Source: Ectocarpus siliculosus
Taxonomy: Eukaryota > Sar > Phaeophyceae > Ectocarpales > Ectocarpaceae
NCBI GenBank assembly: GCA_000310025.1
Contig: FN649751.1
Location: 6,266,789-6,330,788, forward strand
Length of the DNA: 64,000 bases
Direction of reading: 5' to 3'
The notes beneath the pieces were generated by a model that saw nothing but the letters and a program-made list of their open reading frames with translations, searched no databases and had not been told where the DNA came from. The stretch's first letter is position 1. Each line of letters starts with the position of its first letter. A program made the position numbers and the translations under genes. Below are positions 53,484 to 64,000 of this stretch, one piece after another.

Positions 53484-54783
53484 ATCCGTGATAAGTCCGC
53501 ATGGATGGTTTTGCGTATGTCTGCGTAGATTTCTATACACACCATGGGCGGCCCACGGACAGCCCTTGCGGGACATGTGCGTTGGTGCCCACGACGCTAG
53601 CCAGACTATGGGCAGCCCATCATGGACGCTATTTATGCCCATGGGCAGCCCATAATCGCCGGTTGCGTCAGTGCGCGAGTGCCCGTCATGGGTTGCCCGT
53701 GGGTTGCCAATGGGCGGTTCCCAATACGGGGTACCGGGCACTGCCGTGGGTTGCGAAGGTGCGAATGGCACATTCCACCGCTCTCCAATCACTGCCGGCT
53801 CTGACATCTTGTATTCCTTGTGGACCCAAGGTATTGCCCCCCCCCCGCAGGAGAGGCCGATGGCAACAGGCATGGCGTCTATCACAAACACGTCGCATTG
53901 TCGCCAACTCGTTCTGCGGCTTGTCGTCCCCGTCAATGTCCGACTTGCTAACAGATGTTTGGCGAGAGTATGACGTCCGTCTGACGAATCGACGTGCAAC
54001 TGATGCATTCGTCGTCCAACGCCTGAGTGGTCATGATTGCTGTCAACGTACAAGGCTACCTGCAGGAGTGTCACTTTCTCGCTCGTCTTGGCAGTTAACA
54101 CCCTTACCCCAAATCGCAAAGCGGAATGCCAACCGGCACCGGACAGTTCTGACCTCGAAACGGTGGATGAATCGCCTGAGAAAGAAACGTCGATGAATTG
54201 GCCTGGCTTGTCAACGCGGCGAAGCCTCGAGAATGCATGTACTGAGGAGACCATCACAATTTATGGTCAGGAGAACAAAATAACTTCAAGTAGAGGCCCA
54301 TGAAGGGCGTCATGAAAGTCTTATGAGAATCAAACAGATAAGATTCTCACGGGGAGTTTGGGGTTTTAGGGATAGGGTTAGGATCAGGACGAGTGGGGTC
54401 AAACTACAGAAGTATGCGCTGGAGCAAAATCTTGAATCTTTTCCTGCACGTAGTTTCTGTTCTCATCCGTTTCGTTCGGAGATTTTCTCAGGACCTGTTC
54501 AATCAGTACAAAGTGACACCCAGATAAGAGGCCCTACCGTACCTATGTGCTGAAAAGAAAATTGGGGAGTGGTACAGACTATGACTGGCCAACACGCGGG
54601 AAAGTGGGGGTAGCCTATGTCGTGTGATTCGAAATCAATTGCACAGCGCATAGATTTTCCGAAAAGGAAAGATACCATTTCGGGCTGCACTCCTTCAGCA
54701 CTCACCCCGGTGTGCTGGCCTCATCTTGACGTTACTCTTGACTAGACCGAAAACGATAGGCACACTATGTAGCCCGTTTTGCT
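53484..54783. other. Unrecognised, rich in CCCATGGGC-type palindromes
   Basis: Between 53540 and 53770 the motif gggcagccca or its variants occur about six times. Overlapping frames of 231-262 codons on opposite strands both translate this region and show no domain. A short telomere-like string (tttagggatagggttagg) lies at about 54364. No gene is supported. Confidence 0.4.
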
Positions 54784-56879
54784 AGGCACAGCGGTGGTGT
54801 ACTGGGTTACCCATGGGCTGTCTATGGGTCGCTCCAACGTTTCATGGCCACAAGACTGTTGCATGCATGCTTGGGGATGCTAAGTGCAAGCAGCTCATGA
54901 GAGATGTCAAACCGCGGGTTACCATATGAACCGTGGAGAAAGAGCATCTTGCCCACGTTCTGTTTCTTCAGCTGATTTACTGTAGTCTTTTCTCTCCTCG
55001 GAATTGTGGAGGACTGAAGTTTGGCGCTTGGTGAAGTCGTCCCATGTCGTTGGAACAGCAGAGCTAAAAGCGCTCAGCGTAGGCATTCCCTGCACCAAGA
55101 GGCGAACTTTCGTGAACATATGTAGTGCCTATATATGAAATTTTCAGGAGACCTCTAGCAGAATGGACGCGTGCAAAAGCTGCGTGGGTAAGCCCTCCGA
55201 TCTGAATCACTCGTTACGGGAAACAAGGTGATGGGGTACGGACTACCGGAGAGGAAGGAAGGAGAACGGTGCGTTTGCTCTTTGGGATGAATCATGTCTG
55301 TCGATCTCAAAAGCTCGTAAAATGGATGCCGAACCTCCGCGGGCATAAGTCGGACGCTGGCGATGTAAATCAAGCCGAAGAACTGGGTAAGGCTGACTTC
55401 AAGAAGATCCTCACCACGAAGGAATCTACGTGGTGCCCCCCACAGCTACGTAACGTGCGGCTGCCAACATTCTGGCCTCCGTCTCTCTTCCTCCTAAGAT
55501 GAGAAATGTCTTGTTCGGGCTAATATTTCAAGGTTTCTTTCGACATGCCTCAGAAATTCAGGATGTTTGTCGTGAAAGGGCTGGGAGCGTTACGCCCAGG
55601 CAGGCCAGATCTTAAAGTGACTCCAGCAACCGCCAGGTCGGCAAATGGGAGGCGACGTGAGGCAGAGAGTCCCCCAGAAGAAGAGTTGGTCCCTCACCCA
55701 GAAGGAGAGGTGGTCACTCAACCGAGTTCGGATTCTGCAAGAAGTCAATCGCTATCGACGAGAGCTGATGACCAGGTGAGAGTGCGAGCCTGATGTAGGA
55801 TGACAGTCCGGTCCTGAATCCCTGGAAGTGGGGAGACGTACCTGTTGAAGAGCAGGATGAGGTTCCCAAGGAGAGTGAGAAACTCGGCGAACAGAAGAAA
55901 AGAACTGCTTGTGGTAGAAACTGCCAAACTGCTCCAGGATACTGGTTACATTCGACAGCAGCAACAACGAGATGCGTTTCTGAAGACCAAATTATTGGCT
56001 TCAGGGTGGCCCCTGTCAGACAAGGGTAAGGTTTCCGTCCAAAATCTAAACTCAAGCTGTCTACAAACAACCGCGCATGCCTTCATTTCGATGCTCGTCT
56101 AGCCACCTACAGACTGCTTGGCGATGCAAGCAATACCTTGGCTGAAAGCTGACATCCAGCAAAGCACAGCGTACTTTTTTTGAGAGAGATCTGCCAGAAG
56201 TTGAGAGAGAGAAGGCCATCGCCGTGAAACTCTTTCTTTGTCAACGCAAGTCAACGGCAGGTTCTTCGGTTTTTCTATCAGCACGCAGCATTCACTCACA
56301 CATTGCTCGCTGAGGTCGCAGCGTATCGATGCGAAGCCAAGGTCTCCCAACCCGCCCGATCATGGCCGTTGTCCGGACGTATCGTTCGCTGTCTTGGGTG
56401 CCGTGTGGCTCTCATGGTCATGGTTTGAACAATTGTAACGGGCAGTTCGGGCCTTGTTTGTGCCTTGGGTAAACATTTGATTTCGATCCCCCACGCCTGT
56501 CTGTGCGCTGTGTAGAGCCAACCAGACATCAAAACCAAAATCCGGATTTTGATTTTTGGACGCACGTGTTTTTGACATGGGCCACCCTCAGGGTCAACGA
56601 AGAAGATCAGATAGCATACCTGCTTTGGCCACACACCGAAGTACGATATCAAACAGGTGATGTCTCTAGTATCATCCAAATGTAGCTCGAACTACGCTGA
56701 TGGTCCGGAATACCTTGATCTGGCCAACGCTGAGAAGAGATGCGCGCGAGCATATCTTGTCATGCGGACGTCGAAGAAGAAAACCGTCTAAAACAAAAAA
56801 GGTCTGGATGCATCCGGCTCGATTTCTAAAACCGTGAGGAGGATTTAAAAAGAATACCCAAGAACTTCGTTAGACCGCT
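54784..56879. other. Unrecognised; possible upstream part of degenerate element
   Basis: Plus-strand frames of 60-85 codons, rich in charged residues, follow each other in shifting registers (55269, 55545, 55845, 56503). They may be decayed pol sequence of the element at 56880-57949, but no motif proves this. Confidence 0.35.
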
Positions 56880-57949
56880 GCACCAGGGTACAGATATCTA
56901 CAAGCAATTTTATCTTGGGGAACCTCTTGCAATCAATAGCGATGTAGGCAGAGAGTTCACGGCGAATGTGGTTAAATTGTGACTCTCAATCATGGGCCAG
57001 CCGATTTTTCTAAACAGCGGGCAAGGAGGAGTAGAACGCACGGGAAAATGGTTACAATGTTAAGCATGGCCTCTCAGGTGGGATCAGCGCGAGTATCCCG
57101 GCATGCTGGATGCACAGAACGGAACCAGACACATCGATCACAGGTATCTCTACTCCCTCCAAGATTCTGTTTGGAAGAGAACCGCGTACACCATCGAACG
57201 CGAATACTCGTAATGTGGACGGACTCGAGTTCAAGGAGGAAATGGATGCGTATGTCGCGATTAGATACCAATATTTCCTAGAGGTCCACAATGCTCTAGA
57301 GAAAAAGGCAGGTGGAGAAGAAGAAGCAGAGGGAAAACACCAATGGTGGCTTCCCCCCGGCATCCCAATGCAGCCGGGCGAAAATGGGTGACTTGGTTCA
57401 TGCTAGTGGAGGCCGACATTTCCTTGGGGGATCAGGAAACACATCCGAACCTCTTCATGATCACCATGCTGGACCGCGGGTGTTATCGAAAATCGTGCGT
57501 TCGAACTAGAGCACGAGGTGACAGTGAATGGTCGCCGCATCAGGAGGGGGGTGTTATCGACAGCCAGCGTCAAACCGTTCGACCTGCGAAGTTTTGAGCT
57601 CCGTCGTCTGTTCGAAGATGAATACTGTCACGTGGCATGGAGGCCTGAGCTAGGAATCTCTGAAGAGTCAGTGGCAACGATTCCTTTCTCTATCTTGCTA
57701 GATCACAGGGCAGGTCGGAAGGCAAACGAGATGTGGAACTTGGAGTGTCGAGGACACTACCAGCATGGGTCGGAGTCAGGTTGGGGGGACGAAGAGGAAG
57801 TCCAGAACAGTTTTACACTTCCACAAGTCGACGCACTTCACGCAGAAGCGTATTATCGTAAAACCCATCGCCCCAGGCCGCAGAAATTCTCAGCAAGAGA
57901 GATCGCGACACTCGTCTTGAGAACCGACTTCAGAGGAAATGTCCGGTAG
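56880..57949 (+). pseudogene. Degenerate integrase (retroelement or Ginger-like)
   Basis: In successive frames: SDVGREFTANVV (second catalytic Asp region) and GQGGVERTGK (catalytic Glu) around 56936-57050; TPSKILFGREPRTP (the post-core loop of such integrases) at about 57140-57190; then LFMITMLDRGCYR, resembling a C-terminal SH3-like barrel, at about 57450. A continuous frame at 57518-57949 (143 codons) extends it with an unrecognised acidic domain. Stops and shifts interrupt every segment, and the Asp-Glu distance is shorter than usual. The style resembles KRBA2/Ginger-type or old gypsy integrases. Confidence 0.45.
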
Positions 57950-59045
57950 GTAATCAGGTGAGGAAGGTGTTCGCCCATGCGACGGGGCAGACCGGGTTGG
58001 TTGGTCTACGACTTCAGGGCACCGTATCCTGCACCGTATTCGAGGATATGTTGCCCGAATAGAGAAAGAAAGTAATCCGAGGAAAAGGAGAAGGCAAGCC
58101 TCTACGAGACATCATCTATGGGATGAGGATGAGCGGGGTGATATACTTTTATTTGTGGTATGAATAGCGAAGCCAGGGAGATTAAATTCTAGGACAGTGA
58201 CTGACCAGATATTGTGTGGAGGCTGATCAAGAACAGTCAGGAGGATCCAGATGCAGCTTACGGAAGGCAGCAAGTTGAATCGTGAGCAGCTTGGAGAGAA
58301 GCCAGAGCAGCTCGCGGAGGTATCCAACACAGACGGCCTTCAAACTGGCATTACGTTGGCATCTCCGCTTTATGAGCGAAGAGCTGGGAGAACGTTATGG
58401 CGAACGAGCTGCGACCGTTTGTCAAATAATCTGAGTTGCAATCAAGCCGAGACCTGATGTCGAGACACCACCTCGAGACACAGACAGAGAGACGACCAAG
58501 GACGACAAGGTCATCCCTCCTTGAGTCGTCAGTCATCGCGAAAAGAGAACGAGTAAATAGAATGGTGAGAGTTTGGGGATTTGGTCCATTATTTCCTTTC
58601 TGCGAAGAGAAAAAGCACGATTTGTCTATTGAACCTCTCACGACGGTCTCATGACTGTTGTCGGGATCTTGATATGGCGTTCTCATGAATTTTCAAGAGA
58701 ATGACCAACTAGAGAATTGTAGTCCATGTCGTGTGGTATTGGTGTATATCCTCCACGATACATACATCTGGTTTTTACTATTCCCTGCAATGAGACTCCT
58801 GCGAAAGAAAGGCACCCTCACCAGATTCTTCATTCAATGATTTCCTACCATGACACGCACACTACCATTTCCTCATCATTCCTAATAGAATATTCCCCAT
58901 GAGGTTCGCATGAGAGACCAATGATAACGTTATCCCGAGACAAGCCGTTGAGTGACACTCCTTGACACAATCAATCGTTGAAGATAGGAGACTATTTGGT
59001 TTTACGATACCCCTCTCATGAGGCATGCCTGAGGTTACTTTCCTA
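57950..59045. other. Unrecognised stretch
   Basis: Short frames such as 58436-58654 have no known motif. No repeat was noticed. Confidence 0.4.
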
Positions 59046-59748
59046 TGAGCAGTGGCAGACATCGGGTACACCCGGTCAGAACACGGCCATTATCGGGTAC
59101 CCCTACAAGATGCTGCTGGGAGCGACCGCATGCCACCATCTGATTGGCCGACACTCGCCCCTACCCAGCCTTGGCCGATTTTCCACCGGGTGCACCCAAT
59201 CTTGTGTACTCACCCCCCGGAGGAGTACCCGGTTATTCTTTCCCCTACCCGAATTTGGCTGGGCTGTTCGACCAAAACCCATGCACAGAAGTACACGTCA
59301 GCAACGCCCTGCCCTCGAATTCGAACGTTCTGAAGGCCCGCCGGGCGGAGGCAGACCCCCCGCTGGCGGTGGAAGTCTCCCTTGGGGGAAAGGGCAGGCG
59401 GTCTGTCTGTGCAAATGATCGAGAAGAAGAGCTGGATGAATCCCTCCCTCACGAGATGCGACACACACGGGACTCATCTAAGAAATAGACGTATTCTCTC
59501 CCTCCCGCTCCTTGCTCATTGGCGTCCGACCCGTGATTGTGTGCATGGGTTTTGGTCGAACAGCCCAGCCATTTTCGGGTAGGGGAAAGAAAAACCGGGT
59601 ACCCCTCCGGGGGGTGAGTAGCCAAGATCAGGTGCACCCGGTGGAAAGATGGCCAAGGTCGGGTAGGAGTGGGCGTCGTCCAATCAGATGGTGTCATGCG
59701 GTCGCTCCCAGCAGGGTGCACCCGATTTTGGCCACTGCTCAATGATCA
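59046..59748. mobile_element. Foldback element with ~220-bp inverted arms
   Basis: The arms 59046-59290 and 59535-59748 are inverted copies: gagcagtggc against gccactgctc at the ends; gggagcgaccgcatg, gattggccga, accgggtgca and ttttggtcgaacagccca as internal landmarks. A ~245-base loop without coding potential separates them. The arms themselves contain short dyads around cggaggagt and ccgggtac. No transposase. Confidence 0.7.
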
Positions 59749-61357
59749 ATTTCAGTCCGAAGGCCTGAACCACGTACTGTTTTGAGCCGAACGCCCGAGA
59801 CGCGAGAAATTGCCCCATAGGCCCTCCTGCACTACTTTAGAAGCCCTCCGCAAGTTTTAGTTTGACTTGAGCCTTCTGCGTTGACGGTTGGCTGTATCGG
59901 TGACCGGCACTCTCAAGCACGATAAACGAGCATTCAGCAGGTGCTGCCGACATAAATTGCTCCGATCTCGATAAATTTGTGCCTAAACGTTACCTATTCT
60001 CCACCAAGTTGGAGTCCCGTCCAATCTACAGGTTGTTTGACAAGTCCTTCGACGCTGGAATAGTTGTGTGCCTACCGCTTTTTCCTGCCAACGAGAGGTT
60101 CGGGCCACACCGCTGCAACCTCCCGACGAGGAAGCATGTTCCCCGCAAAATGACGGTTTCAAAATATTTTTCGCGCGCGCGCAAAATGTTGCGGAACTAA
60201 TACATAACCAATCCATTGTTGTTTATCCTGATCTCGACACGCGTGCCCTGCGACAGACTATTCGCCGCGTTTCGAGGGACATATTTTTTGTTCTTGTGCA
60301 TACGCGGGCTCGTAGAGGAATGGAAGCAGCGATGCAGCGTGCTTGTGTATCTCTCTTCCTGAACCGTCTGGCACTCTGGATACGTGTGAATACATGGTAT
60401 GTACACGCGATCCTTCAGGCATGCGGGTTGTCAAAGAAGATGTTGTTCTCCATTTTCGTAGCAACCCAATTCGCGTTATTTTGCACGCAGCACAAAAAAT
60501 CTCATCCTCGTCTGTTTTTTTCCCCTACATCAGACTGAGTAGTAGGCGTTTCCATCTAGACTATACTTGCCGCTTTCTTCTTGCCCTAACCGTCGTCGTA
60601 AGGATGCAACAAGATATCACGCTCCTTTTTGTGTGAATCTTCATCTCTTCATTGCTCTCTATACACCACCTTAAGAGCAAACGAAAATCTCGTAGAGGAC
60701 CAGCACGGTTGCCCAAAGCAAGCTGCGATATCAATGTAAAATCTGCTGCCCAATTGTCCCGGAAATCCCAGTGACTCCAACGTTGGTGTGCCCACGGATG
60801 ATGTTATGTTTGTTCAAGCCTCTCCGAGCAAATCGGCGAAACCTTTGGCGTTGAGTTACCGCGGACCCCTCATCGGGATCTATCCGCAATCGCGATCCAT
60901 AAACTACAATCGACCACACCGCCACGGCGAGGTAAGCGCAACTCAATCTTCTGAAAATCTCGGAAAAGTATCAACATTTTGCGACGACCAAAAGGTACCA
61001 TGTCGTTTGCAACACGCCAACGGCCAATCAGAGGCAAAGCCTTCCCGGAGGTAGTTTCATGACACCAGAAGTTGCGCCAGTCATATGAATTGTTGGTGAT
61101 ATGGTAAATGGGCCAGCTTTACGTTAAATGTTCTGACGACATTGTTTGGCCAATATCACCTGGAAAACGGATATGCTGAAGTACGATTTTTCACGACCGA
61201 AGGAGCAGATGAAAATGGGCCAAAATAAAGCTCCGGGGTTTCGGCTTTCTCTATCTCGTTCGCTCCTCCGAGATTGCCCGCGCAGGTTTCATCCGGTGTC
61301 TTCAGCATGTGGGCAGCAAGTGGCTGGAAGGGTCACTCTTTCGCAACGTGGCCACGC
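59749..61357. other. Unrecognised stretch
   Basis: A frame of 156 codons (60068-60538) has no recognised motif. A short cgcgcgcg run lies at about 60174. Nothing else is supported. Confidence 0.4.
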
Positions 61358-61775
61358 TTGCATGGTGATGCGATGCGCGCATGTTTTCATCGTCGTCGAT
61401 AATGTTTCGTATTTTCCTAGAAAAAATAACACCTTTCCCGTTCTACGGCAATTCACGAGATGTGGTAGAAAACACACGTGGGTTGGACGGAGGTCCTGCT
61501 GGACGACGGTCCCATAGGCAGTCCATCGACGTCCATGGGCGCCCGGCGGATGGCCCTGATGTGCGCTTGCATGGTATTGCGATGCGCGCATGTTTTCAGC
61601 GTTACCAATACTATTTCCCTAGAAAATATGACACGTTTTTAGTTCTACGGCCATTCACGGGAAGTGGTAGAAAACACGCGTGGGTCGGATGGATCTCCTA
61701 TTGGACGGTGGTCCCATGGTCAGCCCATCGACGTCCATAGGCGTCCGGTGGATGGCCCAGAGACGGTCCACAGAC
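61358..61775 (+). repeat. ~210-bp tandem duplication
   Basis: Two units beginning cttgcatggt-atgcgatgcgcgcatgttttca (near 61358 and 61563), each ending with ggtcccat, agcccatcgacgtccat and gatggccc. They differ at many positions, so the duplication is old. The unit end shares the CCATGGGC-type motif seen at 53.5 kb. Confidence 0.7.
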
Positions 61776-64000
61776 GGCCCACGGTGACACCCAGCTATTG
61801 GTGCGCTCGTAGGCAAGGTGCCGTTCGTTTTAATATTCTCTTCAGTGTGATCTTGTCGAACTGGATCCCCTCCGTGCTGGGCCTCTGACCTTGGCCGCCC
61901 CCCCGCCTTGTTTCAACCGACCGACCTCGGATCCACCATGAGGGGATGGTGGCGTTCTGGACTCACTCTCCGATGTCGCCATTTTTTCTTTACACTCGTT
62001 ACCGCAGTAGCACTGTAGTGCCGGCCCTCAACAGAGATAGATGTCAATCTTCGGTTGAGGTACAGCAGTCTTTGATTTTGTCTCCACCGTCGAACCTGCC
62101 AGAGGCTAGCCTCAAACAGATTGGCGGCTGCTTGTGCTATGCCGCCTCTCTGCTATCACCCCTCCCTCGTTCCTGCGCCCAGGTGCATTCCGCGTGATAT
62201 CCTGCGTCACATGCTGATATCCTATGCGTACTTCATCCGCGGTGGCCGGTTGACAGTCCCGTGACGGGCCAATGCAGCAATTTTTCGAAATTTTCCCGTC
62301 GAACATGTGTAGAGTATATTCATGCGTACCAACAGATCCGTACCGGCACGTCAAATTCCGAGAAAGTTGTCCCGCTGTAACCATACGCGTCGGGAAGATG
62401 TCTTGATAATCACAGGCCAGCAGTTTCTTTCGTGTTTTGGTCGAGTTGAATAATCGGGATCGGAATCGCTCACGTCAACATCCAACATCCAACAAGCAGC
62501 ACACCACCTCACATCGCGCCTTCACATCACGACTCACACCATACCAGCGCGCCTCCTCGGTTGCACATCATCAAAGACCGCATACTTTCACCAGACCTCG
62601 ATACGCATCGAACAGCGGCGGCGGCGGAAAAATCAGGCGACACGACAGCAAGGCCTGCCATCGAGACGATCTACAACCGTACAAAAGATACCAAACAGCA
62701 GAGGCTCACAGAACATGAGGTGAGAACCACACGGAGAATATACGGAGAATATACCCGATTATTTTCCGTAGTACACGACAAGTGTACCCTCCTGATCCAA
62801 GTGTCCGCCTACCTCGCTCTCAGCAAGTATGTTGCTGCCTGAGGGGGAGGTTTAGGGTGCGCTGCCTCTCTTTGTTTTTCCCTACACATTGTACGGCAGC
62901 AGTAGGTTGCTCTGCACTACAGCAGTACTGCTGCTCTACAACTGTACCACTTCTGAAAGCTGGATCTTGATCTTAATCTGTCTGTGGTGTGGTTCGTGGT
63001 TCCCCGTTGGGTCTTCTAGACTAACCGTTATTAGCGCGAACCGCATCCATCCCCCGAAAGGATCTTCTCCGCGACTATTTCCCACAAAAGTGGTCAATAT
63101 ACTATACTTAGCGACCCCTGGTGCTCAGGGTCTTGCGCACCCTGATCCGTAGAGCTTGATAATACCGTCAGATCAATGCAGCAATCGCGCAAGCGTGTGG
63201 CATCTCTTCTTCATCACGCAGTGTGAAGTAATACACTGTCCGTGGGCTTTTTCGGGGCTTTTCGGGGATCTTTATGTCAAAGCTCCAGCTCATCCCTTTT
63301 GCGGGTCCTTTCCGGGGGTCAGTTCATCAGAACCATGTCTCTGTCTATCTATAGGCAAGAGCTATTCATAGACAAGAGTACACGATAACCTACCGACCTA
63401 GGTTTCACAGCAACGTCGTCTGACCTACCTCTCTGTATCTCTACGCAGCCAGCCGGTTTCTATCACTCTCCGTGGCGATCATTATTGCGGATGTGCAACT
63501 GACTCATGAAGAACCAGAACCAAAAAAAAAAAAAACAGTACGTGATATTTAACCGCCAGTTCACCGCTCCAACGACTCGTTCGAGATACAAAGGTGCAAT
63601 GATGTTGCGTGCGCATATGGCGTGTACAGAGTTCCTATGCCAATTCGCGGATGTTGCTCACGGTAGTACCCCTCGCCAGCTAATTGAAGCCAAGTCACAC
63701 CCGCAGGAAGCCAGAATGTATCCCTTCGCTGCTGTGGGCGGTTATTGCCCCTTTCTCATTCGCACTCCGCGAGTGAGAAACATGTGGGCAACACGAACAG
63801 AAGTAGACTGTACTTGTAAATGGTACGTTCGAGACCAAACTGTGTAGCTCCATAACTGGCTCTACACAGGTGGAGGTCAACCCCCCTTCCCCAAAACGTC
63901 GGATGCCCTCGCCCCCTTGGGGAGACCTTGACAAGGTCGAACACCTTGGAGAAGACGACCAAGGCCTCAAAAGGGGAGAAATCGGTATTTTTGAGGCCTT
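61776..64000. other. Unrecognised right flank
   Basis: No gene or repeat is recognised. There is an A run at 63521-63535, and frames up to 113 codons have no motif. Confidence 0.4.

Noticed and set aside
53469-54257. 262-codon minus-strand and 231-codon plus-strand genes
   Set aside because: Both overlap a palindrome-rich tract; neither has a domain, and each explains the other as a shadow.
54355-54375. Interstitial telomere
   Set aside because: Only two to three imperfect TTTAGGG/TTAGGG units; too short to support.

Overview
This window looks like repeat-packed intergenic DNA from a nuclear eukaryotic genome. No convincing host protein gene, rRNA or true tRNA gene was found. It holds LTR retrotransposons of two superfamilies, a DIRS-type tyrosine-recombinase retroelement, LINE and SINE copies, TIR elements, long inverted arrays, minisatellites and (CAA)n tails. 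The combination of a chromodomain Ty3/gypsy element, a Ty1/copia element and a DIRS-type element, together with the protein style, suggests an alga or other stramenopile such as a brown alga. That placement is from general impression only and is low confidence.

Layout. 0-11.8 kb: a poly-G-bounded element, two tRNA-derived SINEs with poly(A) tails, a second SINE-like family with (CAA)n tails, a 0.75-kb MITE, and a TIR-bounded block holding a LINE C-terminus. 11.86-22.45 kb: two ~0.6-kb inverted arms of ~190-bp modular repeats bracket minisatellites and a 5'-truncated Ty3/gypsy element (gypsy-1, 14.69-21.26 kb), which itself carries a 0.7-kb poly-C-bounded insertion. 22.5-32.6 kb: SINE fragments, a small TIR element, and about 5 kb in which I recognise nothing firm. 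32.7-41.1 kb: a second inverted-array pair brackets a Ty1/copia element with near-identical 254-bp LTRs. That element has lost the integrase core and the RT core, and its RNase H is split by an insertion with perfect palindromes at or near its ends. 41.5-45.3 kb: a THAP-like fragment and a DIRS-like retroelement on the minus strand. 46.6-47.6 kb: a third modular-repeat arm. 48.1-53.5 kb: gypsy-2, with both LTRs and a target duplication but with RT-RNase H cleanly deleted. 53.5-64 kb: a degenerate integrase, a 0.7-kb foldback element, a ~210-bp tandem duplication, and otherwise unrecognised sequence.

How the parts relate. gypsy-1 keeps RT, RNase H, integrase and chromodomain regions but is broken. 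gypsy-2 lacks RT/RNase H, so comparing the two locates each lesion. The copia copy is young by LTR similarity yet encodes only Gag, protease and part of the RNase H region, so it was probably mobilised in trans. The most novel feature is the set of foldback-like arms: at least three diverged families share a ~190-bp module, a G/C palindromic hinge and, in two cases, an inner minisatellite.

Assembly caution. Two of the three 100-N gaps (1087 and 24913) appear false. The sequence on each side is the same ~0.5-0.6 kb read twice, with the base calls degraded on complementary stretches.
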